From NCBI GenBank assembly GCA_020161395.1, contig JAIUOE010000006.1, positions 62,001 through 126,000 of the forward strand: DNA of 64,000 bases, read 5' to 3'. The first letter of the stretch is position 1; each line of letters starts with the position of its first letter. Source of the DNA: Bacteroidota bacterium (GTDB lineage: Bacteria; Bacteroidota; Ignavibacteria; Ignavibacteriales; Ignavibacteriaceae). Position numbers and translations under genes: made by a program. Shown here piece after piece: positions 9,100 through 18,528 of this stretch. The notes beneath the pieces are model-generated. The model was given only the letters and a program-made list of their open reading frames with translations. It was not told where the DNA came from and searched no databases.

Positions 9100-10383
9100 T
9101 TGAACAACAAATTACCCGCAGTTCTCATCATCAACACTTCAGGAGAGCAGAAGAATTTTTATTTTATGTTGGTATTTATTTTAGTATTAAACATTGCAAG
9201 TGCTTCCATTTTTGACTCACGATATATTCCATTTGTTATAGGTATTTTTTTACTCACTCAGCATATCGTTCTGAGAAGAGTTTTTTCAGTCAAATTTATT
9301 GCTTTGTTGATATTATGGGTATTAATAAATGTGTCGTCTATTTTGTATTTTGACACCAGCTTTTATATTGAACGATTAATAATTAACACAATAAATTTAC
9401 TTTTTTTGCCCTATTTGTTAATAGTTCAAATGCGTGATAAATTTTGGCCATATTTTGAATCAATCGTATATCTTCTCACATTGATTTCTCTACCTCTGTT
9501 TTTCGCAAACATACTTTTTCCGGGTTTTTTTAATAGCTTGGTTTCTATTTTTTCAGTAACAACAACTCCATCATTGTTGGTAAACGAAAATTATTGGTCA
9601 GCTTTGATTTATGTTAACTCGACAGCCGAAAGTGGAATCGGAGTCACCAGAAACTGTGGTTTTATGTGGGAGCCGGGAGCATTCGCCATGATCATCGTTT
9701 GGGGTATTATTTATAATTGGTATAAAAATGGTCTAAAATTCAATAGAAAGACATTAGTTTACATTATTGCCTTACTAACTACTTTTTCCACTGCTGGTTA
9801 TTTAGCGATGTTATTTCTTTTTCTTGGATTTAATTTTAGGCGAGCAAATCCTGTGAATTTCCTTTATGCAGTATTGACACTGTTGGTTTTTACTTTTTAT
9901 CTTTACGAGTTAGAGTTTCTTTCCGGTAAAATTGAGGGGTATTTTTCTACTTTCAGCAGAGGCTCACTTGTGTACAACCAGGATAATCTCATAGTGAAAG
10001 GCAACCGATTTCAAGGAATAGAATACTCTGTCTTGCGAACCATAAAATATCCATTCGGGCATGGATTATCTTCCTTGGAAGAGCAGGCAGGAGGTCAGAC
10101 AGTTTTATATGGAACAAATGGATTGGGAATGCTTCTTGAAATGTGGGGGGTTTTGGGTTTTATTTTCCTGATGTTTCTATTTAAAAACTACTTTAGAGTC
10201 ATTTCGAACGGAGGGATTAATGCTATCTCAGCGATTTGTTTTTTTCTCGCTCTGGTTATTTTGTTTTTTTCAAATCCAATTGCTCGCAACTTACTATTTT
10301 ATTTTATTATAATGTCAACAATTGCACTTCCTGAATTTAGGAATCGAAAAAATAGGTTACTTGGAGAACACCATGAAAGATAA
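9100..10383 (+). CDS. Wzy-like O-antigen/capsule polymerase
   Basis: This 427-residue integral membrane protein has roughly 11-12 hydrophobic segments and a large extracytoplasmic loop holding the GFMWEPGAFAMI segment near residue 190. That segment is characteristic of Wzy polymerases and O-antigen ligase-like proteins. It would join flipped repeat units in the periplasm. The TTG start at 9100 lies three bases after the flippase stop, and the end overlaps the next gene by 11 bases. Polymerase is preferred over ligase because it pairs with a flippase inside the glycan locus, but the two cannot be firmly told apart from sequence. Confidence 0.8.
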   Translation: MNNKLPAVLIINTSGEQKNFYFMLVFILVLNIASASIFDSRYIPFVIGIFLLTQHIVLRRVFSVKFIALLILWVLINVSSILYFDTSFYIERLIINTINLLFLPYLLIVQMRDKFWPYFESIVYLLTLISLPLFFANILFPGFFNSLVSIFSVTTTPSLLVNENYWSALIYVNSTAESGIGVTRNCGFMWEPGAFAMIIVWGIIYNWYKNGLKFNRKTLVYIIALLTTFSTAGYLAMLFLFLGFNFRRANPVNFLYAVLTLLVFTFYLYELEFLSGKIEGYFSTFSRGSLVYNQDNLIVKGNRFQGIEYSVLRTIKYPFGHGLSSLEEQAGGQTVLYGTNGLGMLLEMWGVLGFIFLMFLFKNYFRVISNGGINAISAICFFLALVILFFSNPIARNLLFYFIIMSTIALPEFRNRKNRLLGEHHER

Positions 10384-11425
10384 AATTTTGCTAATAACAG
10401 GTGGGACAGGCTCATTTGGTAATGCTGTCCTGGACCGTTTTTTATCAGAAAATGATTTAAAAGAAATACGTATCTTTAGCAGAGATGAAAAAAAACAAGA
10501 TGATATGCGTCGAAAATACAATAATAGCAAAATTAAGTTTTTCATTGGAGACGTACGGGATAGAAGCAGCCTCGAAAATGTTATAAGAGATGTAAATTAT
10601 ATTTTTCATGCAGCTGCTCTTAAACAAGTCCCATCTTGTGAGTTTTTCCCGGTTGAAGCTGTGAAAACAAATGTTCTTGGTACAGATAATGTTCTTGAGG
10701 TTGCAATTCGTTCCAAAGTTGATAAAGTGGTTGTTTTAAGCACCGATAAGGCAGTATATCCAATTAATGCAATGGGAATGTCCAAAGCGTTAATGGAAAA
10801 GGTTATGGTTGCAAGATCGAGAATGCTCGGAGATGGTTCCAAGACTGTTATCTGTGGAACACGTTACGGCAATGTTATGGCATCCAGAGGATCTGTAATA
10901 CCTTTGATTGTCAAGCAGATCAAAGAAAAGAAGCCCATTACTTTGACTGATCCGAAAATGACGCGCTTTATGATGACATTGGAAGAAGCTGTAGATTTGG
11001 TGCTTTATGCTTTCAATCATGGACAGAACGGTGATATTTTTGTCCAAAAATCTCCAGCTTCCACGGTCGATAATCTCACTGATGCTCTTAAAGAACTTTA
11101 CAAAGTCGATAATCCTGTCAATATTATTGGTACACGTCATGGTGAAAAACTTTTTGAAGTACTTGTGAACAGGGAAGAAATGGTTAAGGCTATTGATCTC
11201 GGAGACTATTTTAGAATTCCTGCTGATAATCGCGATTTAAATTACAACTCTTTTTTTACCGAGGGGTTGCCTGATGTTTCTAAGGTTGATGAGTACCACT
11301 CTCACAATACCCACAGATTGAATATTGAGGAAATGAAGACCTTGTTATTGAAACTTAAGTTCATAAGGCATGATTTAACCGGTGAGAGTATTCCGGAATA
11401 TTCAGATTTGATTTCACTTATTTAA
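10373..11425 (+). CDS. CapE-type UDP-GlcNAc inverting 4,6-dehydratase (polysaccharide biosynthesis protein)
   Basis: This is a 350-residue extended SDR. I take the ATG at 10373, preceded by GGAG eight bases upstream, rather than an upstream in-frame ATG at 10322. The NAD motif GGTGSFG is at residues 10-16 and STDKAVYPINAMGMSK follows near residue 125. The usual YxxxK is replaced by MGMSK, as I recall for CapE-type enzymes. CapE begins the route to UDP-L-FucNAc by converting UDP-GlcNAc to a 4-keto sugar. The next gene is CapF-like, which strongly supports the assignment. Confidence 0.85.
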   Translation: MKDKILLITGGTGSFGNAVLDRFLSENDLKEIRIFSRDEKKQDDMRRKYNNSKIKFFIGDVRDRSSLENVIRDVNYIFHAAALKQVPSCEFFPVEAVKTNVLGTDNVLEVAIRSKVDKVVVLSTDKAVYPINAMGMSKALMEKVMVARSRMLGDGSKTVICGTRYGNVMASRGSVIPLIVKQIKEKKPITLTDPKMTRFMMTLEEAVDLVLYAFNHGQNGDIFVQKSPASTVDNLTDALKELYKVDNPVNIIGTRHGEKLFEVLVNREEMVKAIDLGDYFRIPADNRDLNYNSFFTEGLPDVSKVDEYHSHNTHRLNIEEMKTLLLKLKFIRHDLTGESIPEYSDLISLI

Positions 11426-12592
11426 TTGATAGACAACAAAGTGTTTAAGATTGGTATTACCGGACAGTCTGGTTTTATAGGAACTCATTTAGTAAACAAA
11501 ATTCGATATGATTCAGGTCACGAATTGGTTGAGTTTCATGATTCATACTTTTCCGACATGGAACAATTAGGTGATTTTGTAGCTTCATGTGACATTATAA
11601 TTCATTTAGCTGCAATAAATAGACATCCCGATCCGGAATATCTATATTCTATGAATAAGATACTTGCCGGCAAACTTATGGATGTCTGTGATAAAATGAA
11701 TGCTAAACCACACATAATTTATTCATCTTCTATTCAAGAGAATCTGGATAATGCATATGGTAAAGCAAAATATGAAATCAGAAAAGAGTTCGAAGATTGG
11801 TCTACTAACCGCGGGAACTCCTTCACCGCACTCCTTATCCCTAACGTGTATGGACCATTTTGTAAACCATTCTATAACTCGGTGGTCGCAACATTCTGTT
11901 ATCAGTTAGCAAATCAAGTTGAATGTAAGGTTCTTGATGATGTCGAATTAAATCTAATTTTTGTGAGTGAGTTGGTGAATTTTATTGTAGAACTCATAAA
12001 AAATGAGAAAAATGCGCCTCTCGATGAAAAAATAGTTCAGTCGATTTGTGTACCAGGTTCCAGGACTATTTATGTCTCTGAGTTGCTTAATAAAATCAAT
12101 CAAATTTCATTTGATTATTTAAAATTTGGCAGTTATCCCAAATTTGGTGATAGCTTTACAATCAATCTATTTAACACCTTTTTAACGTATGTAAATATTG
12201 ATAAGTTTTTTCCATTTATGCTTCGCTCTAATACAGATAGTCGTGGAGCTTTTACAGAACTAATGCGGTTAGAGTCTGGTGGACAGGTATCTTTTTCATC
12301 TACCGTCCCGGGTGTTACGCGAGGAGAACATTTCCACACTAGAAAAATAGAACGTTTTATGGTATTGTCCGGAAAGGCAAGAGTTCAACTTCGTAAAATT
12401 GGTACCGAATTTGTTCAAAGTTTTGAGGTCGATGGACGGCAACCTGCGTTCATCGATATGCCGGTTTGGTTTACTCATAATATAACGAACATTGGCGAAG
12501 ACCCGTTATTAACCCTTTTTTGGATAAATGAACCTTTTGATCCGGAGAATTCAGATACTTTCTTCGAAAAGGTCAACAATAAGCAGGAATGA
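11426..12592 (+). CDS. CapF-type bifunctional epimerase/reductase with cupin domain
   Basis: This 388-residue protein joins an N-terminal NAD(P)-binding domain (GITGQSGFIG, about residues 9-18; IIHLAAINR) to a C-terminal cupin. The cupin shows GEHFHTRKIERFMVLSGKA near residue 300, whose histidines bind metal. This two-domain layout is diagnostic of CapF/WbjC, which epimerises at C3 and reduces the CapE product on the way to UDP-L-FucNAc. The start is TTG immediately after the CapE stop. The last step (CapG, a WecB-like 2-epimerase) could be supplied by the gene at 22225. Confidence 0.88.
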   Translation: MIDNKVFKIGITGQSGFIGTHLVNKIRYDSGHELVEFHDSYFSDMEQLGDFVASCDIIIHLAAINRHPDPEYLYSMNKILAGKLMDVCDKMNAKPHIIYSSSIQENLDNAYGKAKYEIRKEFEDWSTNRGNSFTALLIPNVYGPFCKPFYNSVVATFCYQLANQVECKVLDDVELNLIFVSELVNFIVELIKNEKNAPLDEKIVQSICVPGSRTIYVSELLNKINQISFDYLKFGSYPKFGDSFTINLFNTFLTYVNIDKFFPFMLRSNTDSRGAFTELMRLESGGQVSFSSTVPGVTRGEHFHTRKIERFMVLSGKARVQLRKIGTEFVQSFEVDGRQPAFIDMPVWFTHNITNIGEDPLLTLFWINEPFDPENSDTFFEKVNNKQE

Positions 12593-13791
12593 TGGCTTCC
12601 AAGATTAAGTATGGTTTGGTCGTTGTCATTGATTTCCCATTTCCTGTCGGAATTGCCGCAACTAACAGGATATTGTCGTATTTGAAGTCCATTGTTTCGG
12701 CTGGTATTCGCTGTTTGGTCTTAATCTCCCGTCCGACCGAATCGGATGCTAGAATAATGAATACACATACATCCGGCACAATAGAGGGAATCGATTATAA
12801 ATTTCTAAGTTATTCCACAGTCTTCCCCTTTGGGAAATCAAAAATGCGTAAGGCATTTGTTTACATTTACGGACTTTTGCTCTTAATTCTTGAGTTGAAG
12901 GCATCGTCACCCAAATCGGTGATCACATATTCAGGTGATTATTATCTGAGAGAATTGATACTGAGTTTGTCAAAACTGTATAAATTTGATCTCTTTATTG
13001 AAGAGACAGAATACCCAAAAGTTCTTAAAAGAGAAGTTTCACCCCAACAGAAGAAAAAATATCTTCGCCAATATTGCCTCGCTCATGGAATGATTGTAAT
13101 GACTCAGGAATTATTTCGTTATTACAAATCACTTGGAGTGAAGGATATTTTTCTTCTACCTATGACTGTAGATCACAGCCGGTTTAATCAGAAATCAATT
13201 CATAAAAAGGGCGATTCAGACTACTTAATTTATATTGGTGGGGATGGAGGCCTTAAAAGGGATGGCGTCCTTGATATTGTAAGAGTATTTCATTTGTCGA
13301 AGGTATATTTAAATGGAGTAAAACTTTTTATTGGTGGTGAATTTGAAACTTCAGCGCTGTTATTTCGGCAAATAACTGAATATATTGATGAAAATAGTTT
13401 GACGGATTACATTCTATTTTTGGGTGCTCAGCATCCTTCGAATGTTCCTGATCTTTTGATGGGCTCAAAAGGGATTATAATGTTACCACAATCAGATTTC
13501 CCCTCCGGGGGCTTTCCTACTAAACTTGGAGAGTTCCTGGCATCCGGTCGCCCTGTGATCTGCACGGCAGTAAGTGAAATCCCCTTATATTTAAATGGTA
13601 CAAATTCATATTTAGTCAAACCGGGTGATTTTGAGGCTGCTGCTGGGGCCATAGTTGATATTATTTCCAATAATGAGAAAGCCTCACAAATTGGTTTGTG
13701 CGGGAGGGAATTAGTGTTTAAAGAGTTTAACCCTGGCGTTTTTGCCGAAGGTTTGATAGATTTTCTTCACTTGGACCAGAACCAGGATTAG
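12589..13791 (+). CDS. Glycosyltransferase family 4 (possible FucNAc transferase)
   Basis: This is a 400-residue GT-B fold protein. The N-terminal half contains LFIEETEYPKVLKRE near residue 140. The C-terminal nucleotide-sugar domain has LIYIGGDGGLKRDGV near residue 215 and the E-x7-E region as GGFPTKLGEFLASGRPV near residue 306. It overlaps the CapF gene by four bases (ATGA). Because it follows CapE-CapF directly, transfer of an N-acetyl-fucosamine residue is a reasonable guess, but donor and acceptor cannot be read from sequence. Confidence 0.8.
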   Translation: MMASKIKYGLVVVIDFPFPVGIAATNRILSYLKSIVSAGIRCLVLISRPTESDARIMNTHTSGTIEGIDYKFLSYSTVFPFGKSKMRKAFVYIYGLLLLILELKASSPKSVITYSGDYYLRELILSLSKLYKFDLFIEETEYPKVLKREVSPQQKKKYLRQYCLAHGMIVMTQELFRYYKSLGVKDIFLLPMTVDHSRFNQKSIHKKGDSDYLIYIGGDGGLKRDGVLDIVRVFHLSKVYLNGVKLFIGGEFETSALLFRQITEYIDENSLTDYILFLGAQHPSNVPDLLMGSKGIIMLPQSDFPSGGFPTKLGEFLASGRPVICTAVSEIPLYLNGTNSYLVKPGDFEAAAGAIVDIISNNEKASQIGLCGRELVFKEFNPGVFAEGLIDFLHLDQNQD

Positions 13792-13880
13792 TTGCCGGTC
13801 AATTATCATAAATGAACTTTTCTTAAGGTAAATGTGGAGTTATGATATGAAAGGCAACAGTCCCTAAATATGAGATTGGA

Positions 13881-14411
13881 ATGATAAGTCGAATTAAGTT
13901 TAAAATTAGAGTGTTTTTTAGTAATGCATATGAATTAGGTGCATTATTCAGGAAATATTATGGAGTAAAAATAGGTGTAAACAGTCGATTCACCGGGAGC
14001 GATGTCTCGTTTGGCTCAGAACCTTACCTCGTCGAGATAGGAGATAATGTTACTATCACACATGGTGTAAGGTTTCAAACCCACGATGGCGGTGTAGGTG
14101 TTCTAAGAAAAGAGCACCCCGGAATGAATGTTTTTGGAAGAATCAAGGTTGGAAATAATGTTTTTATTGGTGAAGAAGTAATGATTATGTATGGTGTTAC
14201 AATCGGTGATAATGTGGTCATAGGCGCAAAGAGTCTTGTAACTAAAGATATCCCATCCAATTCCGTTGCTGTTGGTATCCCCGCTAAAGTGATTAAATCA
14301 TTAGAAGAGTATAAAGAATCGTCATTAAAAAGAGCAATCTTTATTACTTCAATGAATGCTGATCAGAGACGACAGGAAATTATTAGACATTTGGGTAATT
14401 CGGAAGCCTGA
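13881..14411 (+). CDS. Hexapeptide-repeat (left-handed beta-helix) acetyltransferase
   Basis: The 176-residue protein contains the imperfect hexapeptide repeats of trimeric acyltransferases (VEIGDNVTITHGV, IKVGNNVFIGEEVMI, VTIGDNVVIGAKSLV), ending with VAVGIPAKVIK, a common closing turn of the WcaF/maltose acetyltransferase group. Such enzymes usually put an O-acetyl group from acetyl-CoA on a sugar in the cytoplasm. The 89-base gap before it is the largest in this part of the island and has no clear promoter. The next gene begins one base after its stop. Confidence 0.85.
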   Translation: MISRIKFKIRVFFSNAYELGALFRKYYGVKIGVNSRFTGSDVSFGSEPYLVEIGDNVTITHGVRFQTHDGGVGVLRKEHPGMNVFGRIKVGNNVFIGEEVMIMYGVTIGDNVVIGAKSLVTKDIPSNSVAVGIPAKVIKSLEEYKESSLKRAIFITSMNADQRRQEIIRHLGNSEA

Positions 14412-14414
14412 TTG

Positions 14415-15506
14415 ATGCGGATACTATATTTTATCGAATGTATGAGCAAGGGAGGAAAGGAAAGGAGACTCTTTGAATTGATTAGAAATTTAAGAGATAA
14501 AAAAGAATTTGAGATCTTCCTTCTAACACTCCGACCGGATAGTGATTTCCCTGAATTGCAAAATGTTGTGATTAATCATTCTTTTATCGGAAATGGTCCT
14601 TCTAAGAACTGGCTAATGGTGCTTTTTAAATGTTTCAGAGCTATCCTAAGGTTCAAACCTGGTATTGTACATACATGGGGTGACATAAATTCATTAATTG
14701 CGGTGTTACTGAAACCATTTTTTGCTTACTCACTTGTCAATAGCCAGATTACAGCGGCACCTGCAGTTGTTAAAAGATCGTTTCTTTTTCACACAATACC
14801 CTTTACCTTTTCAGAAGTGATTACGGCTAACAGTAAGGCTGGTTTGTTGGCATATTGTCCACCTAAAAATAAATCCCAAGTGATATATAACGGGTTTGAT
14901 TTCAATAGAACGGCAAACTTGTTGTCATCAGATAATATAAAGGTAGAACTGGGGATTACTTCTGAATTCGTCGTCGGGATGTTCTCAAATTTTACGCCAG
15001 CGAAAGATTATCCTTTGTTTTTTGCGATTGCGCAAAAAATACTTGAAAAGATGGAGAATGTAACCTTTGTATGTGCAGGAAAAGGTGATTTCACAGGTTT
15101 ATTTGCCGATCTCTCTGAAACTGCAAGATTAAGATTTAGAGTTATGGGTCCATCTGATGAGGTGGAGCAACTTATGTCTATTTGTGATATCGGTTTGCAA
15201 TTAACGAACACTCACGGTCATGGTGAAGGCATATCAAATTCAATTCTTGAACTTTGTGCGCTAGGGAAATGTGTTATTGCCACAAATTGTGGTGGTTCAC
15301 CTGAAATAATAGAAAACGGTGTCTCCGGTTTTTTAGTTGGTAATAATGCAGATTCAGTTTCTGACCTCATCGAATCATTACTTCGTGACAGTAGCAAAAG
15401 GGTCGAGATAGGTAACAATGCCAGGGAAGTAATTAAATCAAAATTTAGTATTGAGAGAATGATCGACGATTTTAGGAAGATATATGAAGGCTGCGCTGTA
15501 AATTGA
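14415..15506 (+). CDS. Glycosyltransferase family 4
   Basis: The GT-B protein of about 363 residues starts MRILYFIECMSKGGKERR, the usual N-terminal loop of GT4 enzymes. The C-terminal domain has VGMFSNFTPAKDYPLF near residue 180 and HGEGISNSILELCALGKCVI near residue 275, with the catalytic-domain glutamates. A TTG one codon upstream (14412) is an equally possible start. It overlaps the next gene by four bases. It probably adds one sugar of the repeat unit; donor unknown. Confidence 0.83.
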   Translation: MRILYFIECMSKGGKERRLFELIRNLRDKKEFEIFLLTLRPDSDFPELQNVVINHSFIGNGPSKNWLMVLFKCFRAILRFKPGIVHTWGDINSLIAVLLKPFFAYSLVNSQITAAPAVVKRSFLFHTIPFTFSEVITANSKAGLLAYCPPKNKSQVIYNGFDFNRTANLLSSDNIKVELGITSEFVVGMFSNFTPAKDYPLFFAIAQKILEKMENVTFVCAGKGDFTGLFADLSETARLRFRVMGPSDEVEQLMSICDIGLQLTNTHGHGEGISNSILELCALGKCVIATNCGGSPEIIENGVSGFLVGNNADSVSDLIESLLRDSSKRVEIGNNAREVIKSKFSIERMIDDFRKIYEGCAVN

Positions 15507-16564
15507 GCAGAAGTATCTTTTTCTTAGGCGACATAAGTTTAAACAACGGTTATATCAAGCTGGCAGAGTCAGGGATTGATCCATTTTTCGGGGTTAAAAC
15601 CTATTTACAGGGTTCAGATGTGGTAATTGGGAACCTTGAATGTCTTCTTTGTAGCCCACATGGTGAAAACCATAAAAAGAAGCCTCGGCTTAAAACCGAA
15701 GCTTCGGCACTAAAATTATTAAACAAATTACAAATTGACCATGTTGCTTTGGCTAACAACCATATTGCTGATAACCTTGAAGATGGGGTTGAGCGTACGC
15801 TGCAATTTCTCTCTGCGAATGGGATTGGGGCTTTTGGTGTCAGAATAAAAGACTTCGATGAGAATTTTGATTGTTACCCGATCACATTTGAGGGAAAGCA
15901 GATTGCCATTTTAAATTATGTTACTGAAGACACTCATCCTTCGCTTCCTGATGATTTTCGTTATGAAGTCAGTAAATTTAACCTTGAGGATGTAAACTAT
16001 AAGATCAAATCGATTAGAAACAAATATGATTTTATCATTGTTTATCTTCATTGGGGGGGTAGGGTAGAAGGGGGGAGGTATCCGGACTGGGGGCAGAATA
16101 AAATCGCCCATTCCATCATAGATGCAGGTGCAGATATCATCATTGGGCATCATCCCCATGTGATTCAACCCATGGAAATTTATAAATCAAAACCTGTTTA
16201 CTACAGTTTGGGCAATTTTTGTTTTGATGATATTGTTTCCGATGGCGAGGTGATCCCGTTAACACCTGATCGTAGAATCGGAATGATGGTTAAACTTGAG
16301 TTACTCGAATCAGGACTAACATCATCAGAGGTTTTCATAAGAAATGAAGGACTCATGATAAATCCTATTCCTGAATTTGTGCATCAATTTAGAAAAAGGA
16401 ACTTTATTTATAAGGCCATAGCCAAGAGCAGAGTGCTCTGGATGGTTTATTTTTTTAAACATTCTTATATAGACCCGATAGCTAATTTTTTTAGACGTGA
16501 GGATCTGTCATTTGGAATCAAAATGAAAAGATTCATCAGGTCTCTTTTTAAAAGGATTAGATAA
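15503..16564 (+). CDS. CapA-family metallophosphatase-like protein
   Basis: The 353-residue protein carries the conserved blocks of the CapA/poly-gamma-glutamate family: FLGDISLN at the start, GNLECLL near residue 47, ALANNHIAD near residue 85, YLHWGG near residue 180, IIGHHPHVIQPMEIY near residue 213 and YSLGNFCFDD near residue 236. The His and Asp residues form a di-metal centre. Classical CapA is anchored outside the cell and needed for poly-gamma-glutamate capsule. Here no signal peptide is visible, and the C-terminus is basic and partly hydrophobic. An ATP-grasp gene follows directly, so the two may act together in adding an amino acid or peptide group to the glycan (inference). Confidence 0.8.
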   Translation: MSRSIFFLGDISLNNGYIKLAESGIDPFFGVKTYLQGSDVVIGNLECLLCSPHGENHKKKPRLKTEASALKLLNKLQIDHVALANNHIADNLEDGVERTLQFLSANGIGAFGVRIKDFDENFDCYPITFEGKQIAILNYVTEDTHPSLPDDFRYEVSKFNLEDVNYKIKSIRNKYDFIIVYLHWGGRVEGGRYPDWGQNKIAHSIIDAGADIIIGHHPHVIQPMEIYKSKPVYYSLGNFCFDDIVSDGEVIPLTPDRRIGMMVKLELLESGLTSSEVFIRNEGLMINPIPEFVHQFRKRNFIYKAIAKSRVLWMVYFFKHSYIDPIANFFRREDLSFGIKMKRFIRSLFKRIR

Positions 16565-16571
16565 TTAAAAA

Positions 16572-17597
16572 ATGGACACAATTATTTTTTTGACCGATTA
16601 CAAAGGTCATTATGGATCGAAATACGATGCAGTACCCTATAATTCGGGTTTGGATTTAAACTTTTTAAGCTCAGGTTTGCGTCGGATAGGAATCGAACCA
16701 AGATTCTTCAGTTTCACTGAGGTTTACCGGCAACCCATTGATTATTGGAAGGATATCCCGGTATTATATACTTCGTCTGAAGATGTTGGATATCATTACA
16801 AAAGTTTTATAGAGGATGTTATCTGCTATCTTGAAGCGATCGGAGCTGTGGTTGTTCCATCATATCGATTCCTTCGTGCAAATAACAACAAAGTGTTCAT
16901 GGAATTACTTCGTAAAGTTGCGGGCTTACCTCTCTCTCTAAAGTCACATGTTTTTGGTTGTATTGAAGAATTAACTTCTACAGAGGAAGATTGGATCTAC
17001 CCCATCGTGATCAAATTGTCTGAAGGAGCAATGAGTGAGACTGTGGATATCGCCTATTCAAGGCATGAACTCCTTAAAAAAGTTTCATCGATGACAAAGA
17101 CTTCTTCGGTTAAAGAAGATGCCAGAGAGTTTATCCGTTCGAGGAAGTACCACGGGTACGTCAAACAATCTAAGTTTAGGGAGAAATTTATTCTCCAAGA
17201 GTTTGTTCATGGTTTGAAGGCTGACTTCAAAGTTCTTAACTTCGGAGAAAAGTATTTTTGCTTTAAGCGACCCACTCGAAAAAATGACTTCCGTGCCAGT
17301 GGAAGCGGTAACCGAAATTACAGCTACGGAGAAGATTCTGGTGTCGCAAATGAACTTCTGGACTATACCAGAGAAGTTGTTGATTTATTAAAGCTTCCTT
17401 TTGTTTCGCTTGATATAGTGGATTATGATGGAATTTTTCATTTGTTAGAATTTCAGGCACTTTATTTTGGAACTGTCGGGGTCATCAAATCGACGGGACA
17501 TTACGAATATAAGGACGGCAGCTGGAAGTATCTTGAAGGCAAAATGACCGTTGAAGATGTTCATATCCATAGCATAGCGAAGTATTTTGGCAAATAG
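16572..17597 (+). CDS. ATP-grasp domain protein
   Basis: This 341-residue protein has an ATP-grasp pattern: IVIKLSEGAMSETV near residue 140 (ATP-binding lysine and loop), FILQEFVHGLKADFKVL near residue 205, and FVSLDIVDYDGIFHLLEFQ near residue 275, the metal-binding acidic segment. ATP-grasp enzymes activate a carboxylate as an acyl phosphate and join it to an amine or thiol. In polysaccharide loci they can add amino acids to uronic acids or make peptide-like tails. The gene sits between a CapA-like gene and a glycosyltransferase and overlaps the latter by 11 bases. Substrate unknown. Confidence 0.72.
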   Translation: MDTIIFLTDYKGHYGSKYDAVPYNSGLDLNFLSSGLRRIGIEPRFFSFTEVYRQPIDYWKDIPVLYTSSEDVGYHYKSFIEDVICYLEAIGAVVVPSYRFLRANNNKVFMELLRKVAGLPLSLKSHVFGCIEELTSTEEDWIYPIVIKLSEGAMSETVDIAYSRHELLKKVSSMTKTSSVKEDAREFIRSRKYHGYVKQSKFREKFILQEFVHGLKADFKVLNFGEKYFCFKRPTRKNDFRASGSGNRNYSYGEDSGVANELLDYTREVVDLLKLPFVSLDIVDYDGIFHLLEFQALYFGTVGVIKSTGHYEYKDGSWKYLEGKMTVEDVHIHSIAKYFGK

Positions 17598-18528
17598 AAC
17601 TCAGTTACATGTTTTGTTCGTTAGAAGCGGGAATAATGGGGTCGATCCGATCTCCACAAATCAGGGGCTATCGCTTTTTGAAAATGGCTTGAAGGTGACT
17701 TACTTTGATATAGTTGGAAAAGGAGTTATCGGTTATCTCAGGAACATCCCAGAGCTCAGAAAGTATATTCGGGAATCAAATTGTGACCTGATACATGCCC
17801 ACTATTCTTTTAGTGGAATCATTGCTTCATTAACCTGCACCAAAAAAGTTGTTTGTTCGCTGATGGGAAGCGATATTTATTCAAGCAGGTTAGGTAGATG
17901 GTTCTTGAAAATATTCAGTCATATTTGCTGGTCAGCAACAATCGTTAAATCAGAAAGATCTGCCGTGGATTTTGGCCTGAAGTCAATCAAAATAATCCCG
18001 AATGGGATAAACCTTACCAAGTTCAGGACGATTGAGAAAAGCGAAGCCCGAAAACGATTGGGGTGGACACAAGGGAAAATAATATTGTTTGGAGCTGACC
18101 CTCAAAGGTCTGAGAAAAATTATGATCTCTTCGACCGGGCACTCCAAATTACCAACAATGAAAATATTACCATAAAGCACTTGTTTAATGTTAATAATTC
18201 AGAAGTCCCGTTTTGGATGTCGGCCGCCGATGTCCTGGTGTTAACCAGCAAGTGGGAAGGAAGTCCTAATGTAATCAAGGAGGCACTCGCGTGTGGATGT
18301 CCCATAGTTGCAACTAATGTTGGAGATATATCAGAATTGATTTCAGGTGTGAACGGTTGTTATGTGTCGGATTTTACACCAAGCGATGTGGCTGTGAAAC
18401 TTGAACTTGCCATTGATTATGCGATTAAAAATGACAGGACTAACGGGAGAGAATTTATAGCATTTTTGGACGAGAACATTGTTGCACGAAAGTTAATTAA
18501 TGTTTATCACAAGGTATTAAATGTATGA
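17587..18528 (+). CDS. Glycosyltransferase family 4
   Basis: This 313-residue GT4-like enzyme has HVLFVRSGNNG at the start, DLIHAHYSFSG near residue 75, and a C-terminal SKWEGSPNVIKEALACGCPIVATNVGD motif near residue 222, which holds the family EX7E glutamates. The TTG start at 17587 lies inside the end of the ATP-grasp gene; no ATG is near enough to keep the N-terminal domain. It ends overlapping the hisH-like start. It is shorter than average for the family but no conserved block is missing. Confidence 0.83.
   Translation: MANRTQLHVLFVRSGNNGVDPISTNQGLSLFENGLKVTYFDIVGKGVIGYLRNIPELRKYIRESNCDLIHAHYSFSGIIASLTCTKKVVCSLMGSDIYSSRLGRWFLKIFSHICWSATIVKSERSAVDFGLKSIKIIPNGINLTKFRTIEKSEARKRLGWTQGKIILFGADPQRSEKNYDLFDRALQITNNENITIKHLFNVNNSEVPFWMSAADVLVLTSKWEGSPNVIKEALACGCPIVATNVGDISELISGVNGCYVSDFTPSDVAVKLELAIDYAIKNDRTNGREFIAFLDENIVARKLINVYHKVLNV

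Noticed and set aside
10322..10372. Longer N-terminus for the CapE-type enzyme
   Set aside because: The extra 17 residues precede the usual MKDKILLITGG start, and the ATG at 10373 has a good GGAG site.
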